From Diplocarpon mali (lineage: Eukaryota > Ascomycota > Leotiomycetes > Helotiales > Drepanopezizaceae): 64,000 nucleotides of DNA. The stretch spans positions 1-64,000 of the forward strand of contig JAENRP010000147.1 of assembly GCA_024741835.1 (NCBI GenBank). Direction: 5' to 3'. Made by a program: the position numbers and the translations under genes. Position 1 is the first letter of the stretch. Every line of letters starts with the position of its first letter. A model generated the notes under the pieces. The model worked only from the letters and a program-made list of their open reading frames with translations. It did no database searches and was not told the origin of the DNA. Positions 45,570 through 58,429 of this stretch are shown piece after piece.

Positions 45570-46879
45570 TCACTCTGTCGTTATAAAAGTTGCCTCGCAG
45601 TAGAGTGTTCCCTCCTCAGTGATCTCTTCATCTCCAATCTTAATCTTCAGCGTGGTGAGAGTATCTGGGTACTGCATCATGTAAGAATTTGGAAGGGTTA
45701 GGTTGATATAACAAGAGAGGCTTACTTGGTAGATGTATGGTTTGGTTCCGGCGGCTCCAGCTACAATTGACTTGACGAATCCTGGGACTTCAGCCATAAT
45801 GTCGATCCTGTCAAAGTGATCGGTGAGTGTACAATCAATTACTGCGGTCACGTCTTTCCCATCCTTGGTCTTGCCACTCCACTCGAATTTCGCGGCCTCC
45901 GGTGGTGCAGCCCCACTGACTATGTCCTCCTTGACCTTGGTCCATGTCCCCTTTCCTGACGATCCAGCGGTAATGATCTCGTTGCCCTTGGTAAGCCCAC
46001 CGACGGTAACAGCTGTGTTGGCATATGAAGCAGGCGTGATGAATTCCATCATGATAGCAGAGTAATTATCGCTTTGAAAGTTGCAGAACTTCCACTTCCC
46101 AGCAGCGTGATGGGGCTTCATGCCTTGAAGAGCGTGGACAAACATCGCCTTGCTACCCGCAAAGTCAATTGGCCCATCTGCAGTTGTGATCGTTCCCGAT
46201 CCGGTAGCCCTGGGCCAGAAAGCGTGTCTCAGCGTGCCCCATGGTGCTTTTGGGTCTGTGCCAAAGTATGTATTGCCGTCCTTTCCAACATGGAAAGCGG
46301 GGGCGGTTCTAGTAACTGTGAGGTTGACAACCGAAGCCTCGTTTGTAAGAGATTTGATTGCGTATGTGTTTCCGTCCTCCGATAGTTCAATGGCTAGGTT
46401 TTGGGCGTAGAAGCTGTTCTGGTCGTCGCTGAAGTCCACATCTGCAAGCTGGTCCGAGGACCACAAGCTGGGCTTGTTATCCTTCTTAGGGTAGTATATC
46501 TTACAGTTGAACTGGGAAGTTGTCCGAATACCGCTATAATACGATTAGCCACGGTTTCCAGGGGGTTCTTTGGAAACCATACCCGACGTTACTGTGAATG
46601 ACTTGTACAAATGCGACTGGGCCTCCCTCTTTTATCAGGTAAAATACCTCGGTCTCCACGCTTGTTACATTCAGAGCTGCCCAAGCGAACCCCTCTCTGT
46701 TTATTTCAGTGTATGGTGTTTCTGCAGTTTGTAGACCGACAGGTTGGATTGCATCAGGGCCGTATATTGGTTCACGAGTACCGGCGACATCAGCCAGCCT
46801 TACGACGCAGAAAGGTGGTTAGCAAAAGACGGAGCAAGAGGTGCAGATTGCCATACTTTTGTTTCGCCCAGTTCATCAT
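45570..46879 (-). CDS. SVF1: Svf1 family survival factor / lipid-binding protein, 382 aa
   Basis: Minus strand, exons 46879-46857, 46798-46583, 46533-45726 and 45671-45570. Spliced start MMNWAKQKLADVAGTREPIY, then SLWSSDQLADVDFSDDQNSF, KAPWGTLRHAFWPR, MFVHALQGMKPHHAAGKW, the Svf1 signature, VPGFVKSIV and EEGTLYCEATF. Svf1 protects yeast against oxidative stress and has been linked to ceramide transport from ER to Golgi; it has two lipocalin-like halves and an N-terminal amphipathic helix, which MMNWAKQKLADVAG would provide. The last intron is 54 nt, a multiple of three without stops, so retention would add 18 residues in frame. A TGACGTAG box (47025-47032, minus strand) lies about 150 bp upstream and resembles a CRE/AP-1-type stress site. 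Two Met codons start the protein; either may be used. Confidence 0.92.
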
Positions 46880-47287
46880 CTTGAATGATTTCTTGAAAGA
46901 GTGTGCAGGCTTGGTTTATGGTTGTGGATGAGGAGTGTACTCTTGTTGTGAGAAGAGGGGATCTCGTCCCTTTTCTTGAGGGAGGTTTTGGGCAAAACAT
47001 GAGCCTCGCCCCGCCGCGGTTGGCTACGTCAGCAAATAGCCGGGCGTGCCTTTAACAAGGGTCTTCCCCAAGCACAGTTCATGTACAAGCCACATCTGGA
47101 CATACAATGCTAAAGCTTGTATCAGAATGAGCAAGTCAAGAACTCTTGATTCATGTGATTCACCTTCAATCTGGGCTGGCATTGTTCGTTGGGCATTAGT
47201 GTCTCATGCGTTCAGCCTTACTAATAAGTACAGACGATTCAGCAGAGTTCCTCCTTGAAAGTACCGTTGCCTGACTATAGTTTCAAG
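46880..47287. other. Intergenic between nitrilase and Svf1
   Basis: About 400 bp: Svf1 promoter and 3' flank of the nitrilase gene, both on the minus strand. The CRE-like tacgtcag at 47025-47032 is the only motif noted. Confidence 0.4.
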
Positions 47288-48367
47288 TTATAGTTCCGGG
47301 TAGACATCTGTTCTCCTTCTCAGGGGTACTTCACTCCTAAGCTTGTTTACAATTGTAAGGTCAATCGCAGCTGTTGCTATTTCCGGCCCATTGAAGTCTC
47401 CCCCGAGCTCCGCAATGATCTGCCCCCAAGGACTCACGATCATAGAGTGGCCATAAGATACGCGGCCAGGAACCTTGTTATGGTATCCAGCCTGAGCCGC
47501 TGCAATCACATAAGACTGCGTCTCAATGGCTCTGGCTCGAAGCAATACCTCCCAGTGCGCTTTACCTGTTGGGACAGTAAAAGCTGAGGGATAAGTTATA
47601 ATCTGAGCCCCTTGCCGCTTCAACGAGAGTGGAACTTCAGGGAATCGAAGCTGTATTTCGAATCAGCAATTGCCTCCTTCGCGGCTGGATGACTTGCATC
47701 AAAGCATATCAGTAAGCCCACAATCCCCACTGAGGTTTGGAAAGGGGGAAGGATTTCCGCGCCCTCCTCAATTATGCTACAACCATGTCAGAGCACTTCG
47801 ACCGAACATACAAGGCAAATACGTACTCTCCCTCGTGGGCACGAGGCCCATCTGTAAGTTCCATGTCAAAGAGGTGCAACTTCTGATACCTCTGAACAAT
47901 TTCCCCGTCTTCGGAAATCCAGATGGCGGTATTCTTGATCTTGCCGGGCCCATTATCGCCGGGTTCATGAATACCTGCGGTAATAGCTATCTTGTTGTTC
48001 TTGGCTTCTTTCCGCAAGCCTTGGACATATATGCTGCTTTCTGCTGGACGGACAAGAGTGAGGCTTTCGGGTCCGGTGTGACTGATATAATCCGAAGCTT
48101 CGGGTAGAAAAAGAGCCTGCACAGTAGTCCATGTGAGATAAGTAATATGGTCTTGTTCTTTTCTAGACAGCTGGGTAAGAGCACACCTTTGCGCCACTTT
48201 CCACTGCTTTGGAAACTAGGATCTTCGCTTGGTCTAGATTGTGCTGCATATCTGACGTAGAGCACATCTGACCTATCGCCTGGAATCCCATCAGAATCAA
48301 CTGCAGAAGTTAGGATAGTATGACGCCATACAATTAAGTTCTCTCCTTTCATATTGCCTACATTCAT
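47288..48367 (-). CDS. Carbon-nitrogen hydrolase (nitrilase superfamily, Nit2-like), 286 aa
   Basis: Minus strand, exons 48367-48332, 48279-48187, 48116-47827, 47776-47698 and 47650-47288. The catalytic triad is complete: Glu49 in ALFLPEASDY, Lys122 in RYQKLHLFD, and Cys164 in GLLICFDLRFPEVPL. GQMCSTSDMQHNL at the start and RARAIETQSYVIAAAQAG near the end are typical of Nit1/Nit2 proteins, which hydrolyse omega-amides or deaminated glutathione. Intron 4 (47651-47697) begins GCAAGT, a GC-AG intron, and cuts exactly between the catalytic CFD and LRFPE. Two start codons are in frame (48367 and 48352); the first is used. Cytosolic or mitochondrial location cannot be told. Confidence 0.92.
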
Positions 48368-49566
48368 GGACCTATTTGATACCCTCTACACCAACATGCA
48401 ACCCAGCATAAATCTTGTTGGGGTCATTTCCTCGTCTTAAATGGTCGAAGGAAGCTTGGAATGATGATGGGAAGTGGGAGGCTGACGTACGACTCGTGAT
48501 TGGGTTTACAATCAATATGCTTGACTCGATTAAGCATCTCTCGCTTCTCATCCCCAGATCAGCGCCTCTTAAAGTTCTCCTACTGCACCTTTTTGAGGCA
48601 TCTATCGAACTTAGGAACCTGACTTCACTTCCCTCATCTTATCAACTCCCCGACCATAGGCAATATACCCGCAACTTCGAATCTTTAGTCTTTAGAGACA
48701 ATAGGGCAAATTTTTAAAATCGCATACGGTATTGCACTTTACCCGCATGTTCTCCATCGAGCAGTTCGAACCAGGTAAAGAGCCCCTTGCTCTTCTACCT
48801 TCCAAGGAAATCTCTATCTCTGATACTTGATACTTAGAGGTTGTTTTGCCGTCAATTATATACACAGCTGGTTATAAGATTTCTTCATGTCATGCAAGGA
48901 ACGCGAGATTCTCGCTTTCACCCTTTTCCTGGTTTCCAATCCTGAAACGTCGAAGCCCGTCTCGACTTTCCTGCCCTCTGACGATGACATCCCGGCTAGG
49001 GATCATGAAATTTCGAATGAAATATTCTCAGCTCGCTCCATCCAAAAGTGTGGGATGGTCGGACCGTCGGAAGGTTGGAAATGGCAATCGTTAGGCTGGG
49101 CGAGAATTTAGACGAAACTTGTCTATAGGTACCTGGGTAGGTAGGTAGTGTTCGGAGAATCATAAGATATATTTATTTGATCTGTGATCACAGAAGTTTC
49201 AGTCAACCCTAGTCCTCTTGGACATGTCTTTTTTATCCGTTCTGGGGGGTTTGGGTTATTCGAAATGTGCACAGGGTTAAAAACCTACTCGCTCGGCGGC
49301 TATGTTAGAGAAGTAGGAAAAAGTAGAGATTGTTCTGGCCTGATACTAGATAACTGCCCATGCAGATCTCCTTCTACCGTAATAAGCAGTCAGAACAGAC
49401 TGTGAAAGACAAATACATAATTTAAAGTCAGTCACGTGGCCTGACACTACTGTATCTCCAAGGTTCAGCCTCACTCGCCAGTATCCACACTTTCTCAGCC
49501 CGGTATCACAGTCCCGACCTCATCCAGCTCTCAAGATCGCCAATCCACAACCACATAGTCGCAACA
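48368..49566. promoter_or_regulatory. Divergent intergenic region between nitrilase and uL11m
   Basis: About 1.2 kb with starts on both sides. A CACGTG E-box (49433-49438) sits 130 bp before uL11m. A ggtaggtaggtag run lies near 49136. Frames within are not convincing. Confidence 0.4.
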
Positions 49567-50121
49567 ATGTCGCGCGCCAAGCAAGCAACAGACCAGATCG
49601 TGAAGCTGATCGTAGGAGCTGGGCAAGCAACGCCCAGTCCGCCCGTTGGTCCTGCGCTGGGAAGTAAAGGTGTGAAGTCAATAGATTTTTGCAAAGTACG
49701 ACTCCCTGCCTATTTCGTAACCTTCACCCTCAACTCAAATACAGTTCATTCCGGTCAGATCCAACCTGGCCAAACGAACTAACACATTATTCAGGAATTT
49801 AACGCCCGCACCGCGCACATGGTCCCCGGCACGCCCACACCCGCGCGTGTAACCGTCCGCCCTGACAGATCGTTCCACTTCGAGATCCGCACGCCCACAA
49901 CGAGTTACATGCTCCTGAAAGCGGCAAACGTCGAGCCGCGCAAGGGAAAGCTGAAGGGTAAGAGTGGGAGTGAGATCGTGGGGACGATTAGTCTGAAGCA
50001 CGTCTTTGAGATTGCGAAGATTAAGCAGAGTGAGTTGAGGCTGAGTGGACTGAGCTTGGAGGGTTTGTGCAAGAGCGTGGTTAGTACGGCAAAAAGCGTA
50101 GGGGTCGCGATCAAGCCGTAG
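49567..50121 (+). CDS. mrpl19: Mitochondrial large-subunit ribosomal protein uL11m, 151 aa
   Basis: Exons 49567-49695 and 49795-50121 (gtacga donor, ttcag acceptor, phase 0). [39 protein letters not shown] and IDFCKEFNART are the L11 N-terminal domain that binds the stalk-base r[23 protein letters not shown] and the C-terminal RNA-binding domain follow. The bacterial-like sequence and the lack of cytosolic L12 features point to the mitochondrial ribosome; an obvious cleavable presequence is absent, as is usual for uL11m. Nothing irregular. Confidence 0.95.
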
Positions 50122-53100
50122 ATACAATGGAGGATGGGAACAGGAGGAAGAATGGACAAGGGGGAAGGGAGGGACGGCCATGGAGGGACGGCTTTGGAGG
50201 TCACTTGTCCCACGGGATATGAGTGTATGCCTTGAGTCCAAAGGGCCGCCGTTGCGGAACGATACGGAAACTAAAGCGAAGGACGCGGGATACCGGTTCC
50301 ACTTGTACATCGATACATTGCGGCGGCGTTCATGGACTGTATGTCGCAGTCGACACTAGACAGATGCCCGAGACATGTACAATACGAACTTGAATGTTTA
50401 TAGAACAGTACCTTGGTCTCTGCTTTCGATGCTGGATGGATTGGGACAGAAATCAAATGGTGAAAATAGCGGCCACATGCTAATGGAGCATACCGTTAGT
50501 TTCGCTACCCTTCAAAATTCGCCGTGGTCAGTCAGCAAGGATCGGGATTGGCAGTTTTCATGCTTCTAGAAGGTGAGTATGTTGATAGGTCAAGCTCCGT
50601 TGTCATTGCTTGGCTGGTAATGCTGGGAGCCCCTCGAGCCCGACTAGAACCTCGTGAGGGTCCTAGACGAAGGGGAAAACAAAACGTTGATGCTGAGGAG
50701 CATAACCTTGAGAACATAATTATGTCCTTGATACTAGCTTGAGATAGGTAACGCCAAGTACCGTAGGCTCGATTACGCTAAAGCTAAGCGAAATCTTTTA
50801 ATTGAGTAGAGTACTGAGCCCAACACACTGGTTGCATCTCCAGCTAATTTCCTGCACGAGTGTTTACAGCTTAATAAATATATACCTATTCAGCCCCGAG
50901 ATCATCGCGCACGGCCCGATGAATGTGACGCTTCTGGCCTAGTCTTCTTCTTCTTTTGTCTTGCTAGAGCTTTCGCTGCTCGTTCAACACTTCATACCGA
51001 CAAAGCCATCAGCTTTCTTGAATCAACGATCTGATACACGTCAAGACGACACAGGTACCCAAATGGAACCCTCCCAGACGCGCGCCCAGCCCTGAGAGAC
51101 GAAGATCCCGTGCCAAACCCTCCAACCCCTGCCTCCCCCCTTCATACGGAGGTACGAAGCGCTGGTACGAAAAAGAAGAAGAAAAAAAAAGCACAAGCCC
51201 TCGGGCGACCGAGCCAAACCCGAGGCCGAGGCCGAGGCCGGATACGGGACTTTCCTGCAGCCGCCGGGTCGCCGTTTCACAAAGTCCCAGTGCCGACGCT
51301 GTCGTACTCGAGTTAAGCTTCGGGGCCAGGAAGTGAGGGGGTTTGGTCACGAGAGGACCGGGAAGCTCGCGCTCCGTCGCGGCGGCGGAATTACGGTGTA
51401 CATGTTGTGAGGAGGAGGCCAAGCCCAACATGTGGGAAAGTATAAGCAGCCCTGCCGGCGCACTCCCATCCACCCCTTGACGGGCGGCCAGGATGGTGTC
51501 TGTCCGTGTGGCCTGCGCCGAAGTACGAGCAGATGTTTAGACCCCGACTACGTCCACGCCAATACTCCGTACAGGGGCGAAATACCGTTGATTCCAGATC
51601 CGAGCGCGCTTTTAGCTCACTCTAGATGGTTCCATCGCAAGGGGGTTGATACAAGGGTCCTAGCTAATGAACCCTTCTACACTGACTTGTCGCTCTTCAG
51701 GCTCGACTTGATGACTTTGATTACAGCACTCGTAATCCGTGTCGCAGTGCTCAAGACCATCAAACACACCTCATAGCATCAAGGAAAACACTGCCAAGCC
51801 CTCTCCCATGGCGCCAATTGCACTCGAGACCAAACTGCCCTCGAATCCAAACACGAGTAGCTAACAGGTTCAGTATGCATTATCCACTTCATCAGCACCT
51901 TGGTACCACTATCAAAAGAGTAGACCTCACTGAAACCCCCCCCGCCCTTCGCCCTGAGAGCTTATTCGGGAAGCGCGAGGAAGATGCTAAGCAGTGATCG
52001 TAGCAGGAAGAGGCTTTATATAAGACTAGGGAATTGAATCAAGGGCGTTGCCCAGTCTCGAGCTAGCACTAGGCGAGCGCGGGTCTGCGCACCGGCGACA
52101 TCTCTGCATTATTTATTCCTTGATCCGAAGTCTAGACTCGTACCCGCTAGGCTCCGTCTGGGCTACCTGCTCCATAGGGGTTAGGCGGGGTCGGCACTCT
52201 TGGCGCGCGGCTATACATAGTAGTGAGAAGTGGCGGCTAACGGGAAATTCTTACTCTGGATGGTATATCCCTACTACTACCAGTCGAGTATTTTCTGCAG
52301 TGTACAGCTAGCCGTCCTGCCCTGGTGAACTGGCCACCACCGTATCCCACGAAATGTCTGACAGATGCGAGCCCGCTGGCCAAGTCGGGCTGGAGAGACC
52401 TATATATAAGTGCAGTCATCCCGCGAGGCCGAAACATGTTTCAAAGAGAAGAGTCTTCGCTGATGGAGCGCGATGCTTACAAACGCTTGAGAACGCTTAG
52501 GCACCGTCGGGGAAAAGCTACCCGGCGAGCGCGCTCTGCGGTTCCCTCGACTCTCGCTCGGCCGGCGTCGCTCCGCATGCGAGAGTGGCAAGGATGAGAG
52601 GCTCGTCGCACATCTCGTCGCATCCCGACACCCCGTCCACGGTGACCACCGGCAGCTGGTCACGTTGCCATGCGTTACGGTCGAGACGTCCGAGCTCGTC
52701 GGCGTAGACTCATAACTTATATAGGCTTTTCGCTGACCACCGCCGACCTCCGTACTCGGTAAGGTCAGCAGCTCGTTGATGAGTCGACGGGGGGGGGATT
52801 CTTGGCGCCTAGGGCGGTGCCTCGTTCCTACACAGTACGAGTACTCGGCTGGAGGGGGTGGGGGATGATCAGGGACAACCGACTATGATCATCCAGCCGA
52901 AGTATCCGAGTCAATCCGACGTGAAGACTGTGCCGAGGTGGCTGTCGCCAGCAGGCCGCTGTCCCTCCTCCAGATGGGAAACTCATCGCTCGTCTCTGGA
53001 GGGGCCGCCGCAGATGCCCCCCCCCGCAGCTGGTCGTTGGGCGCACCGAAGTGAAGCATCGGATGGAATGCGGCTCTCGTTCTCCTCTGGGTCCTGGTAA

Positions 53101-54391
53101 CTGGTGAGTCGGGCGGATGAGAAAGCCGGGCAGGAATCCGGACGAGTACCGTCCAGCAGGAAGCCCGCCGACAGACCGGAGCCCGCCGGCCGCACGCTCG
53201 CATCGTCATGGTTCGCTCAGGCGCGCGGGAGTTCGCGGTCAGCACGGCTCTGAATATCGTGCGGCCGTCACGCATCGTCTCTTGGGGGCGGCGGCGGCGG
53301 CGGCGGGGACGGGGGCGGCGGGCTTTGTCATGTCGATGCCCTCTTTTTTCTCTCTTGCTTGGGGAGCCTTTTATGAGCCTTTGACTGGTCAAGTCGAGAG
53401 CACGTATCAGGAAGGTTCTGTTGCCCTGCCACGGAATACCTGAATACTGACCTCGCCAGGGGGGGTCGTCCTGATCCACCACCGTCGCGAGAAGGGAAAT
53501 CCAGAGGGGGGATTTGACCGATTTGACCGATTTGACCTTGACATCCCTCCCGGTCCCCGCAGAAGTATGGATACCGACTGTACATCTGCTCGCTTGCCTT
53601 CGGACGGCCGGCACACACGCACACCCACATACGCACCTCCACCTCCACCTCCACCTCCACACCCACATCCACACCCACACACAACATCCCGTCTGCCCTC
53701 GTTCCCACTCTCGTCGATTGATGTTCGCTGGGGATTCCAGAGGCTCGATTCGTGATGACTGATCAATGCTTCTCGTACTCCGCGTCGGTACGAGGAAAGG
53801 GTACGGTGCTCGGTAGGTACGTCCGAGCCAGACCCCTCCCCTCCCCCACCAGCTACTCTCTGCACCCTCGACTTCTCCCCTCCTCGACCATCTACGGCAC
53901 GGTGACGGGCACATTTGGCTCTCCCAATTCCTCCTCACGGCTCGAGCTCGCGATCTTCGTCCCATCGCCATCACCCATCGCCATCGCCATCGCCATCCCC
54001 TCTCCCCTTCTCGTCTCGTCCCTTTCCCTGCGTCGACCACGGCGCAGTACCGTCGCCGCCGCTTGTTGAACGATCGACGTGGGTTGGCATCTTGCTTCAA
54101 GGCTTTCTCTGGCTTGGATTGATAGTCGGATTTAAACCTCTCAAACTCCGTCTATCAATCAGCCCCACTACGATTGGCCTTCCGCGCCCGCGCTTCGCTT
54201 GGAGATTCGCCCTGCATTGATTATTTGCTCATCCTCGTACTCCGTACCCTATTCTTACTCTACACGCCCCCCCCCCACCCCCCCTTGCACTTGCACATCC
54301 TCCCCTACATCGAAGATTCCCAGGTCGGTCTGCTGTCATCTCCGCGCCTGCCAGCCTGCCAATCTGGCCAGTAAACCTCCTGTCTCACATC
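50122..54391. other. Long gene-free region upstream of the kinase gene
   Basis: Contains a GA/GC-rich segment at 51160-51240 with ggccga repeats, a GGC run at 53287-53313, ttgaccgat repeated near 53514-53536, CCA/ACC-rich repeats around 53625-53690 and an atcgcc run at 53965-53998. The long minus-strand frame at 52889-54100 is antisense to this low-complexity DNA. The last 0.5 kb is pyrimidine-rich and is probably the kinase leader. Confidence 0.4.
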
Positions 54392-57109
54392 ATGGCCGGC
54401 CAAGAAGAACCTGGCCCCAAGGGTCTGATGGGTACGTGAATGCTTACCACCCTCTATTTTAAATCCCCCTTCCCAGCCATGGACATGCTCATGAGCATCT
54501 TTTTCTGACCGAATTTGCTAGGCTCCGATCACAGTGCCGCCGCTTCCCTCAATCCGTCGGAATCCGAGTCTTCACCTACCGTCCGCTTTGCATCTGCCAA
54601 CGAAGAGATCGAGCCCGAGCCGCTACAGGAGAGTCCCGCCGCGCAGCATATATCGAAGGAAGAGGAGCAGAGAATAAAGGAGCTGTCTCAGTCCTTGCAG
54701 GCCTCGGATCTCCAGGGGCGGCGGATGAGCCTCTTTGCATTTGAGCCCGTCTCTGGCCCAGCATCGAGGGTAAGTCGAGCCTTTTTATCTACCTTGGGGT
54801 TGTCGGATCGGATGTGGTACACCTACGGCTCGTTCCTGCTCGTACCTCCGGGAAGAGCAATCGGGTGAGTGGTTTAAGAGTCGATGCCTTGGGTGTCTTG
54901 GCAGGCGAATTTCGGGAGCGCTGGGTGTTTCGCTGCCGGCGTCCTCGTCTGTTCTCCTATGCATTGAAGGATGAGATCCTCAGATCCACCCCCGCGGCAA
55001 TAAAAAAGGCAAAAATGCCTGGGATACCCCCCTGCATTCCGCGAATACTCCTTTCCTCGTCCTATTCTCCTGCCCTAAGCCGAAAGCCTATTCACCTGTC
55101 AAATATAGGTTCCTTCCCACGACGACAGCTCGCGCGAGACCAGCCGCCATACCACCCGTACCTCCTCGAGCCGCCGCCCCTCTCCCACCCACAGCCTCCA
55201 ATCCTCTTCCATGCACTCACCGCCCATCACACCTGCGGCAACGCGGTCCAGAGATGCCGCCGAGTCCATGACGAAGGGGGCAACCTTGTCCAAGGTGGAA
55301 GCAGAACACGATCCGGCAGCTGTCACTCCGCAGACCTCCCCTCCCGCCACATCTCCGTCGACAACAAATGTCGATGATTCCCGCCCCACGTCCTCGAGCC
55401 AAGTGACTGGCCCAGCAAGTCGGACGTCAGACTCGACCGCTCCGTCGAAACACCACGGAGCGCTCTCCAATGGCCTGACTCACGAGTTCTTGGTCCCGAC
55501 CTCCGGAGAGACCAGCCCTGCCCGAATCCCCAGTCCTGGTCCGACATACAGCCGACCTTTCACGCCTGCTGGCGATGCCAACGATCCTTATGCCGCGCAC
55601 AAGAGGGTGCCTCAGCCGAAGGGGACGGAGAACATCGACGCCAGATTCAAGTTTACAGCGCTCAACTCGAAACGCCGAGTCGGTTCCAACTCATCCCTGA
55701 GCTTGCCGCGCTCATCTCGGAGTGCCGGGGACGCCAAGTCACCAGAGAAGCGGCATTCGCATATCTTTGGCGGCCCCAAGGAACACGACGAGAGCCCCTC
55801 CTCTCCCATGGGAAGCAAGCATGGTTCCATGTCGGAGCTCAAGAGGTTCTTGAAGATGGGATGTCACAACAAGGCCAAACGCGCAGCGTCGCCGACACCA
55901 TCAGCCGGCTCGGGCACCCGGACCCCGCCACACCATAAGGCCCCTGCGCAGTTGCCCTTCGGGGATGATCACGGCCTCCAGTCCAAGTACGGCAAGTTCG
56001 GCAAGGTTCTCGGGGCGGGCGCTGGTGGCTCGGTACGTCTGATGAAGAGAAGCAGCGATGGGACAACCTTCGCCGTAAAGGAGTTCAGAGCTCGACATTC
56101 GTACGAGACTGAGAAGGAATACGCGAAGAAGGTCACGGCCGAGTTCTGCGTGGGATCGACCTTGCACCACGGCAACATCATCGAAACCTTGGATATCATA
56201 CACGAGAAGGGCAGGTGGTACGAGGTGATGGAATACGCTCCATACGACCTCTTTGCCATTGTCATGACGGGCAAGATGTCGAGAGAAGAAGTCACCTGTT
56301 CTTTCTTGCAGATTCTCAGCGGCGTGACGTATCTTCACAGTATGGGCCTCGCGCACCGAGATCTGAAGCTTGACAATGTGGTCGTGAACGAGCACGGAAT
56401 CATGAAAATCATCGACTTTGGGAGTGCGAGCGTCTTCAAGTATCCATTTGAAGGTGGGATTACGCTGGCAAGTGGTAAGCATATCCCGCCTTGCGCTTCG
56501 TGAGAGACGTGAAGCCAACGCTTTCTAGGTATCGTAGGCTCTGATCCTTACCTCGCGCCGGAAGTATACGACGAACGGAGATACGACCCGCAACCCACGG
56601 ATATCTGGTCGCTGGCTATCATCTTCTGCTGCATGTCGCTTCGCCGGTTTCCGTGGAAGATGCCTCGGATGACGGACAACTCGTTTAAGCTGTTTGCATC
56701 TCCGCCCACCCCCGGCACTGAGATGAGGCGTAACTCCGACACTTCGCTGCCGTCGTTGTCAACCGTCGACCTCGATGCGCCGGCGAGAGACACCGACCCC
56801 GCACCCGTACCCGTGGTCAAGGTCAAGTCGAACTTGAAGGTGGCACCTGGCTCAGAAGACAAGAAACCCGAGGTCGTCAAGGGCCCTTGGCGTCTCCTCC
56901 GTCTCTTGCCTCGAGAAAGCCGATTTATCATGTCTCTGATGTTACAGATTGACCCGAAAAAACGGGCCACCATGGACGATGTTCTGGCCGATGAATGGGT
57001 CTCGGGAACTCCCATCTGCCGACAAGAGGAAGGAGGGGAGGTCTTCCGCGGACCTGGGCACGTACATACGCTGGAGCCGCCTGCTGCTCAGCCTTCGCCC
57101 GCAAAGTGA
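54392..57109 (+). CDS. Hal4/Hal5-type serine/threonine protein kinase, 744 aa
   Basis: Four exons: 54392-54431, 54522-54769, 55109-56474 and 56529-57109. The N-terminal ~385 residues are Ser/Thr/Pro-rich and probably disordered. The kinase domain starts at about 389: glycine loop [11 protein letters not shown] (398-403), catalytic Lys420 in [14 protein letters not shown] (about 512), DFGSA (about 532) and YLAPEV. The small, divergent domain with the [17 protein letters not shown] start is typical of the fungal Hal4/Sat4-Hal5 family, which stabilises plasma-membrane nutrient and potassium transporters. An insertion between WSLAIIF and the last helices ([15 protein letters not shown]) is also family-like. 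Intron 2 is long, 339 nt. The leader upstream is extensive and CT-rich. Confidence 0.9.
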
Positions 57110-58429
57110 CGTGCAGTAGCTTGGAGCAGCGCTTAGTTTGAACCGCATTTAGGCACGGGACGGGAACAGGAGTTGCATTGGGACGGCTGGAGTTTCGGAT
57201 GGGAGGGGTGCCTTGCGAAGTACTGGGTTACATCCGTTGGTCGGCACAGGAGCGTTTGCTTTTTTTTTCCAACAGATCGGGTTATAGAGAAGTTTGACTA
57301 TCCACATGGCAGAGAAGATGGTATGTTTCTGAGGTTGCGGTAGCGCCCGAGCGAGCAGGTGGGAACAGGAAGACTTCTTTGGCTTGGTTCGATGGAGCGG
57401 ATTGAGGGGATTTGCAGGCCTTCTTTCAGAGCCAGGAGGAGGTGACTCGTATCCAATTTAATACAATCTCCGTTTCTGCTCCCCATCCACCTTGACAATG
57501 ACGTGGAATCCTTTCTTGTGTACCCGTGGAGACCCGGTCCAAGGCCACCCAAGATCGAACATGGGTATGAGCCAGGATGCGGTTGAGGTTGAAGGGACAA
57601 CCGACGAACCGACTCCGGATGGCGCTTGGAACGGGTCCTCGGTATAAAGACGAAGCAAGTCAACTCGCCCTGCAGGTGAGTCTCCGCCCCCGGAAGCGAG
57701 CCGCGGGCCCCTGAGTTTTCGTCCCGTGACCCAGCAGACGTCCCCCACTTTGCAGCGTGCCTGTCGCTTCCCGCTCCCCCTTGCCCGCCTCTCTCCTCTC
57801 TCGCTATCCATTCTTCGGTATCCCATGCCACGCCACCCCCAGAAAGAAGAAGAAGTCTCCCCCTCCTCAACCCCCTCCANNNNNNNNNNNNNNNNNNNNN
57901 NAAGTGGGTGAAAACGGTAGGGTTGTGAAAGGGTGTTCCTCAAACGCGCCGCGGCCGCGTCCGGCGACGAGCACGCCCCACACAGACAGGCGCGTCCGAG
58001 TACGGGCTGCAGCGCGGGTTTCGGGTTCGGGTTCGGGTTCGAGAGTCGGCTCCAGCCGTTTCTTCGGGAGCGAGTCGGGCGTCTGGGGGTGGAGGCGGGG
58101 GTCGGGGAGAGGAGGTTGTGGGTTCGAGTCCGGGTGTTGATGGTGGTGTGGAGGAGGGGCTGGGCTGGGTGGTGGTGGGTGCTATCGACGGGAAGAGTGT
58201 CGGGGTGAGAGATGGGAGTTTTGTGTTTTGCTACTGTCTTCTTGCGCCGCGGGGGGGGGTTGTTTGCCCACGCCCCTTTTTCCGTTTGTTTTTGATTTTA
58301 GCGAGGGTTTCTGCCATGTGATGTGGGCTTCTCATGAGACGGGCGGGACAGACCGGTGCACGCGTGGAGTTGTACAGTCTGGGTGTCAAGGACAATGCTG
58401 ACCTCTGGCGGGATGATGGCTATGCTTAA
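57110..58429. other. GC-rich low-complexity region with an assembly gap
   Basis: Kinase 3' flank, then Pro-coding C-rich and G-rich runs. Positions 57880-57901 are N, a 22-base gap or placeholder inside a C-rich run. ggttcg repeats lie at about 58022-58041. Confidence 0.5.
57880..57901. other. Assembly gap (22 N)
   Basis: A run of undetermined bases within low-complexity pyrimidine-rich sequence. Confidence 0.99.

Noticed and set aside
51009..51473. 154-aa minus-strand frame
   Set aside because: Gly/Leu/Ser-rich text arises from ggccga repeats; no family.
52889..54100. 403-aa minus-strand frame
   Set aside because: It is antisense to repetitive CCA/ATCGCC-rich leader DNA; the protein is runs of WRWRW and arginine, with no start context or family.
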